From the NCBI GenBank assembly GCA_947462695.1, contig CANHQC010000005.1:1-17043 (forward strand): a stretch of 17,043 nucleotides of DNA, in the 5' to 3' direction. A program made the position numbers and the translations under genes. The notes below the pieces were generated by a model. It was given only the letters and a program-made list of their open reading frames with translations. It had not been told where the DNA came from and made no database searches. The stretch is from Flavobacteriales bacterium. GTDB taxonomy: Bacteria; Bacteroidota; Bacteroidia; Flavobacteriales_D; Crocinitomicaceae. Below, one piece after another: positions 1-7,079 of the stretch (position 1 is its first letter; each line of letters opens with the position of its first letter).

Positions 1-945
1 ACTGTATTTGCTCCAACAAACGCTGCGTTTGATGCATTATTAACTACGTTAGGAATTGACATCAACGCGCTACTTGCTAGTCCAGACTTAGCAAACTATT
101 TGACTTACCACGTATTGGGAGCAACTGTTCCTGCATCTGCTGTTACAAACGGCGCTGTTGTTGCACCATTGTCAACGACGAATACACTGAAATTAACAAA
201 GACTTCAACAGGAAGCGTTTATGTAAACCAAGCAATGGTTACAACTGCTGATTTAAATGCAGCAAATGGAGTTGTACACGTGATCAATGCAGTTGTTCTT
301 CCATTCGAAACTGTTGTTGATGTTGCTATCGATAATGGATTCACGACACTTACTGCTGCGGTTGTTAAGGCTGAATTATTACCTGCATTAACAAATCCAT
401 TTACTCAACTTACTGTTTTTGCACCAACAAATACAGCTTTCGACAATCTTGCTACAGCTTTGGGAACAGATCTTAACGGAATCTTAGCTCTACCTAACTT
501 AGCTGATGTATTACTTTATCATGTTGTAGCTGGAGAAGTACTTTCAACAGATTTAACAAACGGTCCAGTTGCTACGTTAAATGGACAAAACATTATTGTT
601 GACCTAACTGCAGGTGTAAAAATCAACGACGCGAACGTAACACTTGCAGATGTAACTGCTTTCAATGGTGTGGTACACGTGATTGATGCGGTTTTATTAC
701 CTGCTGCAAGTTTAACAGATTTACCAACTGAAAACATTTCAGTTTATCCAAATCCAGCTATTTCAACTATTCAGTTACCTGTAATTGAAGGTAATTATGA
801 GATCGTTAGTACGACTGGAAACTTGATTAGAAAAGGAAACACTTCTGAGTCCGTATTAAATGTAGAGAATCTTGAAAAAGGTATGTACATCTTACGTGTG
901 ACGAACAACCAAGGTGAACTTAGAACAAACTTCATCAAACAATAA
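1..945 (+). CDS. Fasciclin (FAS1) repeat surface protein with T9SS sorting domain, 5' end missing
   Basis: The reading frame is open from the first base to the TAA at 943-945, so the N-terminus lies outside the window; 314 residues are visible. Two FAS1 units can be seen. The first is partial, from TVFAPTN at residues 1-7 to the VVHVINAV strand at about 91-98. The second runs from about 102 to 236, with TVFAPTN at 138-144 and VVHVIDAV at 224-231. Residues from about 237 form a Por-secretion C-terminal domain: YPNPA at 249-253, then GNYEIVSTTGNLI and EKGMYILRVTNNQGE. In known T9SS cargo this domain directs export across the outer membrane and is removed at the surface. FAS1 domains are known for adhesion, so a surface or secreted adhesive role is inferred. 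A strong terminator follows directly, so this is the last gene of its transcript. The number of upstream FAS1 repeats and the signal peptide cannot be seen. Confidence 0.9.
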   Translation, partial: TVFAPTNAAFDALLTTLGIDINALLASPDLANYLTYHVLGATVPASAVTNGAVVAPLSTTNTLKLTKTSTGSVYVNQAMVTTADLNAANGVVHVINAVVLPFETVVDVAIDNGFTTLTAAVVKAELLPALTNPFTQLTVFAPTNTAFDNLATALGTDLNGILALPNLADVLLYHVVAGEVLSTDLTNGPVATLNGQNIIVDLTAGVKINDANVTLADVTAFNGVVHVIDAVLLPAASLTDLPTENISVYPNPAISTIQLPVIEGNYEIVSTTGNLIRKGNTSESVLNVENLEKGMYILRVTNNQGELRTNFIKQ

Positions 946-964
946 TAGAATTACCAATTCTCCA

Positions 965-1600
965 TTAAGCCCGGTTATGCCGGGCTTTTTTATTTTCATC
1001 AAGAATCGAATTCACCTCTTCATCTTCTACTTGATCAAAACGTTGATAAAACTGACCTATAGAATGAAAAACACTCGGGATTTCTAAACAATAAAATGCG
1101 TCCACTTTTGTCTCGATTATCGAAACTAACTCCTTCGGACAAACAGGTACAGCTACAATTATTTCCCTGGGAAGTTGTTGACGTAAAAGGTCGATAGCAT
1201 GAAGTAATGTAAATCCTGTGGCAACACCATCATCTACCAAAATGACGATTTTATGTTGAACCTTCGGAATAGGTTGCACCTGAAACAGTTCCTTCATCTC
1301 ACCAATTCGAAACCTTTTACGTTCAATTTCTAATGCCAACCAATGATGATCATAATCCTGTTTGTTCTCAAGCAAGATTGAATTCGCAGATACAGCACCA
1401 ATCGCTACCTCTTCGTTTAATGGATGAGCAATCTTTTTGACAAGTATTAATTCAAGCGGTAGTTCAAATTTTCGCGCCATTTCATTGGCGACAACAACAC
1501 CTCCCCTTGGAATTCCAACCACAATGACATCCTGTTTATCCCAACGAAATGGAATAACATCCGCCAATTTCCTCCCCGCATCAGCACGATTGAAAACCAT
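965..1600 (-). CDS. Phosphoribosyltransferase-domain protein (COG1926-like)
   Basis: This is a 211-residue type I phosphoribosyltransferase fold. The diagnostic PRPP-binding loop VILVDDGVATGFT lies at 119-131, and an N-terminal PRGG motif (31-34) fits the same fold. The opening MVFNRADAGRKLA resembles the start of the COG1926 family of predicted phosphoribosyltransferases, whose true substrate is unknown. I chose the ATG at 1600 because it gives the family-like N-terminus and follows an A-rich run (eight As). An in-frame TTG at 1624 would add eight residues and is less likely. The last seven codons and the stop are encoded by the neighbouring terminator hairpin, giving the tail KKARHNRA. It lies 73 bp downstream of uvrA. 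A weak promoter-like pair is visible there: TTG at 1675-1677, 21 bp, then GATTTTTG at 1646-1653, both on the minus strand. It may therefore be read through from uvrA or transcribed alone. Confidence 0.85.
   Translation of the reverse strand: MVFNRADAGRKLADVIPFRWDKQDVIVVGIPRGGVVVANEMARKFELPLELILVKKIAHPLNEEVAIGAVSANSILLENKQDYDHHWLALEIERKRFRIGEMKELFQVQPIPKVQHKIVILVDDGVATGFTLLHAIDLLRQQLPREIIVAVPVCPKELVSIIETKVDAFYCLEIPSVFHSIGQFYQRFDQVEDEEVNSILDENKKARHNRA
967..990 (+). terminator. Intrinsic terminator after the fasciclin gene
   Basis: AAGCCCGG at 967-974 pairs perfectly with CCGGGCTT at 980-987 around a five-base TTATG loop, and Ts follow to 991. This is a GC-rich stem with a U-tract in the plus direction. 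On the minus strand the stem is preceded by As but is not followed by a T-run, so it should work mainly for the fasciclin transcript. It overlaps the last codons and the stop of the convergent phosphoribosyltransferase gene. Confidence 0.88.
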
Positions 1601-1673
1601 GTTTTTTTTCGAAAAGATCAACAATTAATGGGTAAATCGAATTAACAAAAATCACCCTTCAAGAAGTAATTAA

Positions 1674-4493
1674 TCAATTACCTAACTCTAGTTTAAGGTA
1701 TCGAGCAGTAAAGGATTTCTCAGTAGCTGATTTCACGATCTTTTCAGGCGTTCCTTCTGCAACGATTACACCTCCACCTTTTCCTCCTTCCGGACCTATA
1801 TCCACAATGTAATCAGCCACTTTAATGATATCCAGATTGTGCTCAATAACAAGAACAGAGTTCCCCTCATCAACCAATCGCTGAAGCACATCAAGCAACA
1901 TTCGAATGTCCTCAAAATGCAAACCTGTCGATGGTTCATCCAAAATATAAAGCGTTTTTCCCGTGCTTTTTTTCGATAACTCAGCTGCTAGTTTAATCCG
2001 TTGTGCCTCTCCACCTGATAAGGTAGTTGACGACTGACCTAATTGAATGTAACCTAAACCGACGGAATGCAATGTCTCTACAATGCGGTGAATCTTTGGA
2101 ATCGGTTGAAAAAACGTCGCTGCTTCCTCGATTGTCATAGCAAGGACATCCGCAATAGATTTTCCTTTGTAACGAACCTCTAGTGTTTCCCTGTTATAGC
2201 GTTTCCCATCACACGTTTCGCAAGGCACATACACATCTGGCAAGAAATTCATCTCAACAAGCTTCAATCCTGCTCCAGAGCATGTTTCACAACGACCTCC
2301 TGACACATTAAAAGAAAACCTACCAGCTTTATATCCCCTTATTTGCGCTTCTTGTAAGCCGGCAAATAACGAACGAATTTCATCAAACAATTTGGTATAC
2401 GTTGCCGGATTCGAGCGTGGTGTCCGACCAATAGGTGCCTGATCGATTTCAATAACCTTATCGATATGTTCCAAACCTACAATATTCTTGTAGGGCAAAG
2501 GTTGTTTCACCGAGTCATACAAATGCTGCATGACAATTGGATAAAGTGTTTGGTTAATCAATGATGACTTTCCACTACCCGATACTCCAGATATACAGGT
2601 GAACGTTCCCAACGGAATTTGAAGGTTCACTTGCTTCAAGTTATGTCCGGTTGCCCCAGTTAACTTAATCCATTTGCCATTTCCTTTTCGCCGTGCTTTT
2701 GGTAATTCAATTTTCTTTTTACCGCTTAAATAGGCGCTTGTCAGTGAATCTGAACTCAATACATCAGTTAACGTCCCTGCATTCACTATTTGGCCGCCAT
2801 GCACACCAGCTCCAGGTCCGATATCCACAATAAAATCTGCAGCTTCAATCATTTCTTTGTCGTGTTCAACGACTAGTACAGAGTTTCCTGTATCGCGCAA
2901 TTGCTTTAATGAGTTGATTAATCGCGTATTGTCACGTTGGTGCAACCCTATCGAAGGTTCATCTAAAATGTACAACACATTCATCAGTTCAGATCCGATT
3001 TGGGTAGCCAATCTTATGCGTTGAGCTTCACCTCCTGAAAGTGTTTTAGCCGACCGATTAAGTGTCAGGTAATCCAATCCAACTTGTAAAATGAAGGACA
3101 ATCGACCTTTAATTTCTTTTAAAATTTCGGTTCCAATGCGTTGCTGATCTGGATTCAAGTGTTCATCTAACTCAGCGAACCAAATCCCTAAATCAACAAG
3201 ATCCATTTGGGCTAATTCCCCTATGTGCTTCTCTCTTAATTTGAAAAATAATGCTTCCTTTTTCAACCGTGTTCCTTCACATTCCGGACAGGTCATTTTA
3301 TTCATGAATGTATGTGCCCAGCGTTGAATTGCTGCGGAACTTTCATCTGCATGCCGTGTTAAAAAATGTGTAATTCCCTCAAAAATGACTACCTCAGATT
3401 TTCGCGTACGTTCGAGGTCTTCATTTCCGTAAAGGATGGTATTCATGGTCTCCTCATCAAGATCTTGAATTGGCGTATGTAGGGAATAGCCTTGTTTAAT
3501 GAGGAAGGCATCCAATTTTTCAAAGATCCATGTGCGTTTGTATTCCCCAAGTGGAGCCAATCCACCTTTTTTTATGGATAACTTAGGATCGGGAACGAGT
3601 TTTACAAGATCTACTTCTGAAATCTCACCAAGCCCGCTGCAACGAGGACATGCTCCAAAAGGAGAGTTGAAAGAAAAGAGGTTCGGTTCAGGTTCAGGAT
3701 ATGAAATTCCAGTTGAAGGACACATCAAACTGCGGCTGTAATGCCTGACTGTTGCATCATCCATATCATACACCATCATGGACTTACCACCGTGTTTCAT
3801 AGCGATTAAAACTGAATCATAGATTCGTTTTCGATCAGATTTCTGAATAACCAGGCGATCAACAACTATTTCGATCGAATGAATTTTATACCGATCGAGT
3901 TTCATTCCCCGTTCAATATCTCTTATCTCTCCATCTACCCGAACTTTGGTAAATCCCATTTTTTGAACCTGCTCAAAAAGTTCTCGGTAATGACCTTTTC
4001 TACCCTTTACCTTGGGAGCAAGAAACATTACTCGTTTTCCGTCAAACTGATCGATAATTAAATCTACAATCTGATCGTCGGAATACTTGACCATTTGTTC
4101 GCCAGTCTCATAAGAATACGCCGTACTTACACGAGCAAAAAGCAACCTAAGAAAATCGTAGACTTCAGTGATTGTTCCGACTGTTGAACGAGGTGATCGA
4201 GATACCGTTTTTTGTTCGATGGCAATAACAGGACTTAGCCCATCGATTTTGTCCACGTCCGGTCGCTCAAGCCCACCCAAAAATTGCCTTGCATACGCAG
4301 AAAATGTTTCTATGTATCGCCGCTGACCTTCAGCGTAGATGGTATCAAAGGCAAGAGAAGACTTACCGCTTCCACTGAGCCCGGTAAAAACGACCAATTG
4401 ATTTCTTGGAATTTTCAGGTCAATCTCTTTCAAGTTATGCTCCCTCGCACCAAAAATCTCAATATATTCCTTATCAGCACTCACTTCAATCAA
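1674..4493 (-). CDS. uvrA: Excinuclease ABC subunit A (UvrA)
   Basis: UvrA is the damage-sensing ATPase of nucleotide excision repair and loads UvrB onto DNA in the cytoplasm. At 939 residues it has the usual full length. Both ABC modules are complete: Walker A GLSGSGKSS (38-46) and GVSGSGKSS (636-644), signatures LSGGEAQR (485-492 and 825-832), and Walker B YILDEP (508-513 and 849-854). The UvrB-binding insert is present at about 125-245, including KVKGRKGHY. The C-terminal zinc module is intact, with CETC at 735-738 and 758-761. The first zinc site is odd: its leading pair reads C258-P-S-T261 while the second pair is C282-P-R-C285. No ATG occurs near the N-terminus. The TTG at 4493 or the GTG at 4484 must be used; TTG overlaps the upstream transglycosylase stop by eight bases, and GTG lies one base after it. 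Either suggests translational coupling. Confidence 0.96.
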   Translation of the reverse strand: MIEVSADKEYIEIFGAREHNLKEIDLKIPRNQLVVFTGLSGSGKSSLAFDTIYAEGQRRYIETFSAYARQFLGGLERPDVDKIDGLSPVIAIEQKTVSRSPRSTVGTITEVYDFLRLLFARVSTAYSYETGEQMVKYSDDQIVDLIIDQFDGKRVMFLAPKVKGRKGHYRELFEQVQKMGFTKVRVDGEIRDIERGMKLDRYKIHSIEIVVDRLVIQKSDRKRIYDSVLIAMKHGGKSMMVYDMDDATVRHYSRSLMCPSTGISYPEPEPNLFSFNSPFGACPRCSGLGEISEVDLVKLVPDPKLSIKKGGLAPLGEYKRTWIFEKLDAFLIKQGYSLHTPIQDLDEETMNTILYGNEDLERTRKSEVVIFEGITHFLTRHADESSAAIQRWAHTFMNKMTCPECEGTRLKKEALFFKLREKHIGELAQMDLVDLGIWFAELDEHLNPDQQRIGTEILKEIKGRLSFILQVGLDYLTLNRSAKTLSGGEAQRIRLATQIGSELMNVLYILDEPSIGLHQRDNTRLINSLKQLRDTGNSVLVVEHDKEMIEAADFIVDIGPGAGVHGGQIVNAGTLTDVLSSDSLTSAYLSGKKKIELPKARRKGNGKWIKLTGATGHNLKQVNLQIPLGTFTCISGVSGSGKSSLINQTLYPIVMQHLYDSVKQPLPYKNIVGLEHIDKVIEIDQAPIGRTPRSNPATYTKLFDEIRSLFAGLQEAQIRGYKAGRFSFNVSGGRCETCSGAGLKLVEMNFLPDVYVPCETCDGKRYNRETLEVRYKGKSIADVLAMTIEEAATFFQPIPKIHRIVETLHSVGLGYIQLGQSSTTLSGGEAQRIKLAAELSKKSTGKTLYILDEPSTGLHFEDIRMLLDVLQRLVDEGNSVLVIEHNLDIIKVADYIVDIGPEGGKGGGVIVAEGTPEKIVKSATEKSFTARYLKLELGN
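4484..4493 (-). promoter_or_regulatory. Stop-start coupling site with non-ATG start of uvrA
   Basis: On the minus strand the junction reads TTGATTGAAGTG. The transglycosylase stop TGA is at 4488-4486, a possible uvrA TTG start is at 4493-4491, and a possible GTG start is at 4484-4482. An in-frame stop at 4511-4509 excludes any start further upstream, and the next in-frame Met is more than 130 residues inside the protein. The uvrA start is therefore a rare codon placed for reinitiation by ribosomes finishing the upstream gene. Confidence 0.7.
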
Positions 4494-5406
4494 TTGCTTT
4501 GTAGGGACTTAAGTTCGTCCGTTTTCCTGGTAGTTGAATAACAAAAAAGCGATTTTTAACGGTTAGTTTATTCGTTAATATCCAAGGGTTCAACTTGACT
4601 AGGATCTTGTAATTTATCCCCTTTTTCAATGCCCAGTCTGCCAAGTTCGGAATAGACGTTTTTATAGTAACATTGTAGGTCGACAAAGGTTTATAAAGTG
4701 CACTCTTTTTAATTGCAAAACCATATTTTTCGGGTTGTTCAAAAATTAATTTTACCGCGAGCAATCTGAACACATAACGACCTGTTTCGCTGTTCATGTG
4801 TGTATCAAAATAGTGGCTAGTTCCTTGCCATTTCATATCGTTACGAACTCCACCGATGCCGCGATTATAGGATGCAGTAGCTAACAACCAGTCCCCCAAC
4901 TCTTCTTTCGCGTTTTTAAGGTAACGGCATGCGGCAATTGTACTTTTTTCAATATGCAATCGCTCGTCAATTTCATCTGTTACTTGTAAAGTATACTGTT
5001 CCGCTGTTTCAGGCATAAACTGCCAAAAACCTTGAGCACCAGCTGGACTAACCGCCTGCGTTAAACCGCTTTCAATAACAGCAAGGTATTTCAAATCTTC
5101 AGGAATTCCCTCTCTTTTTAGGATGCGTTCAATAGAAGGGAAATAGCGATTGGCTCGTTTGAGGTGTTGAATAGTCGCACTTTGAAAATACGCATTCACT
5201 AAAATTTCACGATCTAAACGTTCTCTAATGTCTTCATCTTTTAAGTTAATCCGCTGCCCACAGAAAACAATAAATTCAGGCAAATCGGGAAGTTGATTTT
5301 GTCTAGATACGTTTGTTGAACTGGTCAAGGAAGGTGCTTGATCTGCTGATGGGTTACAACTCACAAATAAAGCAGAAAGAAAAAGGAAAAAATAAGAATA
5401 CTTCAT
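4486..5406 (-). CDS. Lipoprotein lytic transglycosylase (SLT domain, MltD-like)
   Basis: This 306-residue protein should cleave the glycan strands of peptidoglycan from the periplasmic side. The start at 5406 gives a clean lipoprotein signal, MKYSYFFLFLSALFVSC, with the lipobox Cys at 17. Longer in-frame starts run into the upstream gene and would bury this signal. The SLT domain (about 90-225) carries the catalytic Glu at 112 in VIESGL, the GFWQFMP motif at 126-132 and SYNRG at 179-183. About 60 C-terminal residues (243-293: YNVTIKTSIPNL, then LVKLNPW and FFVIQLPG) look like a diverged LysM module, which would bind glycan; this is less certain than the SLT assignment. The gene lies 37 bp after the WecA-like gene and overlaps or touches uvrA. 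It fits the envelope theme of the neighbours. Confidence 0.88.
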   Translation of the reverse strand: MKYSYFFLFLSALFVSCNPSADQAPSLTSSTNVSRQNQLPDLPEFIVFCGQRINLKDEDIRERLDREILVNAYFQSATIQHLKRANRYFPSIERILKREGIPEDLKYLAVIESGLTQAVSPAGAQGFWQFMPETAEQYTLQVTDEIDERLHIEKSTIAACRYLKNAKEELGDWLLATASYNRGIGGVRNDMKWQGTSHYFDTHMNSETGRYVFRLLAVKLIFEQPEKYGFAIKKSALYKPLSTYNVTIKTSIPNLADWALKKGINYKILVKLNPWILTNKLTVKNRFFVIQLPGKRTNLSPYKAID

Positions 5407-5443
5407 ACCAACATTTAAGCCTACGAAGGTAAGAAGAATGGAA

Positions 5444-6517
5444 TTACTTTTTGCGTTCTGGGAATTTGATCGTATTACGATAGAGGTAACCGAATACGAC
5501 AAGAAAGTAACCGCCAAATAACCACAAAAATGAGCTATTCCGATCGTTGATGAGGTAAAGCATAGCTATTGCCATTAAAAAGGAAAACAACCCAAAGAAA
5601 GTAAATCCCCACCAAACTTGACGATCGTTAAAACCTGCATAAACCATGTGATGAGTTGTATGATCTTTTCCTCCAACCATTGGCGACTTACCTTTACGCA
5701 AACGATTAATTACAACGGTTAATGTATCCGCTGCTGCAGGTGTAAATACAGTTAATGTCAATAATCCTGTTGCCCATGCAGAAGAACTTGAATCGGGAAG
5801 GGTATTCCACAAGAATTTTATTCCAAAAAAAGCAACTATTAATGCCAGGAATTGACTTCCTGTATCACCCATATACATTTTGGCAGGATGAAGATTAAAG
5901 AAGAGAAAACCAATAATTGCACCGATTACACAAAATAAAGTAATTGTCCATATGTTGATTGATGCATTGAACAAAATGAAACTTGACGCCAGACAAGAGG
6001 CTAATATAAACAAAACCGTGGTCCCTGTGATACCATCCATATTGTCTAGCATATTCAATGAATTCATTACACCGACCACCCAAACGACAGTTATGACTCC
6101 ATCGAGCCAATAAACACCAGACAAATCAATTGAAGAATCTGTGAAAAACAAGAGTAAGCCACATGAGATTTGAGCAGCTAATTTGGGCAGTGGTTTTGTA
6201 TTGTAGGCATCATCAGCTAAACCCATGGCAAAAGCCAGGCAACCTGCGACAAACAATCCAACATATTGGGTATTGTCAAAAATACCTTCACTTGAAAAAA
6301 GAATGGAATAGGCAACTGCCGAAAAGACAAAAACAGCAAAAAAGGAAATACCTCCCAATGAAGGTTTTGATTGATTACTCCAGCGAATAAGTACATCATT
6401 TGTATTTCGAATTCCTAAATTGTGGGAAAATTTCAACAACAACGAGTTGGTGATAACAGAGAAAAAGATGGCACAGAAAGTGAAGCCAAGAATGATTAGT
6501 AAATCCTGAACAAGCAT
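5444..6517 (-). CDS. WecA/MraY-family undecaprenyl-phosphate sugar-1-phosphate transferase
   Basis: This is a multi-pass membrane enzyme of 357 residues. The family moves a sugar-1-phosphate, often GlcNAc-1-P, from its UDP form onto undecaprenyl phosphate at the inner membrane, starting polysaccharide, O-antigen or teichoic acid chains. Family motifs are present in order: LADDAYNTKPLPK with the Asp pair at 102-103, NMLDNMDGITG at 155-165, KMYMGDTGSQF at 213-223, and a His-rich loop KDHTTHH at 284-290. About ten hydrophobic segments fill the rest. The neighbours, polysaccharide export and glycosyltransferase genes, favour a WecA/TagO-like initiating role over MraY, whose substrate is UDP-MurNAc-pentapeptide and which normally sits among cell-division genes. 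The actual sugar cannot be read from sequence. The ATG at 6517 starts 18 bp after rfbC, so the two are probably cotranscribed. Confidence 0.88.
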   Translation of the reverse strand: MLVQDLLIILGFTFCAIFFSVITNSLLLKFSHNLGIRNTNDVLIRWSNQSKPSLGGISFFAVFVFSAVAYSILFSSEGIFDNTQYVGLFVAGCLAFAMGLADDAYNTKPLPKLAAQISCGLLLFFTDSSIDLSGVYWLDGVITVVWVVGVMNSLNMLDNMDGITGTTVLFILASCLASSFILFNASINIWTITLFCVIGAIIGFLFFNLHPAKMYMGDTGSQFLALIVAFFGIKFLWNTLPDSSSSAWATGLLTLTVFTPAAADTLTVVINRLRKGKSPMVGGKDHTTHHMVYAGFNDRQVWWGFTFFGLFSFLMAIAMLYLINDRNSSFLWLFGGYFLVVFGYLYRNTIKFPERKK

Positions 6518-6535
6518 AGTAGACCGTCTGATTAA

Positions 6536-7078
6536 TTACGACTTGTGCAAAGAAACAAATTTTTCACCAAGCGTGTCTTTTTTTGATACAATTGGAAGGT
6601 CTATTCCCCAATTAATTTGAAGCGTTTCGTCATTCCAACGAATAGTCCGTTCATTTTCAGGAGAGTAGTATTGCGTGCATTTATAAGAAAAAAGGGTGTT
6701 CTCCTCTAAAGTTAAAAATCCGTGAGCAAATCCGGGAGGAATCCAAAACTGAAAATGATTGGCATCTGATAATTCAACTGACTGGTATTGGCCATAGGTT
6801 GGTGAATCCTTTCGGATATCTACAGCGACATCTAAGACCTTTCCTTTGATAACTTGAACTAATTTTCCTTGAGCGTAAGGTTCATTTTGAAAGTGTAAAC
6901 CCCTTAAAACACCATTAGCAGAAAGGGATAAATTATCTTGAACAAATGAAATGTGATTACCCAATAGATGTTGGTATTTCGCCTCGTTATACGTTTCTAA
7001 AAAATACCCTCTTTCGTCTGAAAAAACGCGAGGATCAATTAACAAAAGGCCATCAATATCAAAAGTGGTAAGGGTCAT
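6536..7078 (-). CDS. rfbC: dTDP-4-dehydrorhamnose 3,5-epimerase
   Basis: RfbC (RmlC) is a cytoplasmic cupin enzyme that epimerises dTDP-4-keto-6-deoxyglucose at C3 and C5, the third step to dTDP-L-rhamnose. The 180-residue length is typical. Visible family features are the N-terminal FSDERGYFLETYN segment, RGLHFQ at 59-64 with the likely catalytic His62, GKLVQVIKGKVLDVAVDIRK at 71-90, DSPTYGQY, WIPPGFAHGF at 112-121, and Tyr132 in SYKCTQYY. The ATG follows the stop of the Wzc-like gene after one base (TAA-A-ATG), indicating coupling within the export operon. The partners rfbA, rfbB and rfbD are not in the window, so rhamnose supply depends on other loci. Related epimerases act on other dTDP-keto sugars; the rhamnose assignment is the most likely but not proven. 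Confidence 0.93.
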   Translation of the reverse strand: MTLTTFDIDGLLLIDPRVFSDERGYFLETYNEAKYQHLLGNHISFVQDNLSLSANGVLRGLHFQNEPYAQGKLVQVIKGKVLDVAVDIRKDSPTYGQYQSVELSDANHFQFWIPPGFAHGFLTLEENTLFSYKCTQYYSPENERTIRWNDETLQINWGIDLPIVSKKDTLGEKFVSLHKS

Positions 7079-7079
7079 T

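Noticed and set aside
519..737. Open frame antisense to the fasciclin gene
   Set aside because: It has no recognisable domain, lies wholly inside a well-supported gene, and looks like a by-product of the codon bias of the sense frame. The same holds for the other antisense open frames inside uvrA, wzc, dacB and the acyltransferase gene.
967..990. Bidirectional terminator for both convergent genes
   Set aside because: The stem is shared, but only the plus strand has a T-run after it. On the minus strand the bases after the stem are AATGGAGAATTGG.
1601..1624. TTG start at 1624 for the phosphoribosyltransferase
   Set aside because: The extra eight residues run through the A-rich leader. The family-like N-terminus begins at the ATG at 1600.
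5407..5517. Longer N-terminus for the lytic transglycosylase reaching into the WecA-like gene
   Set aside because: It would place 37 unrelated residues before a perfect lipoprotein signal and overlap the upstream coding region by over 70 bases.
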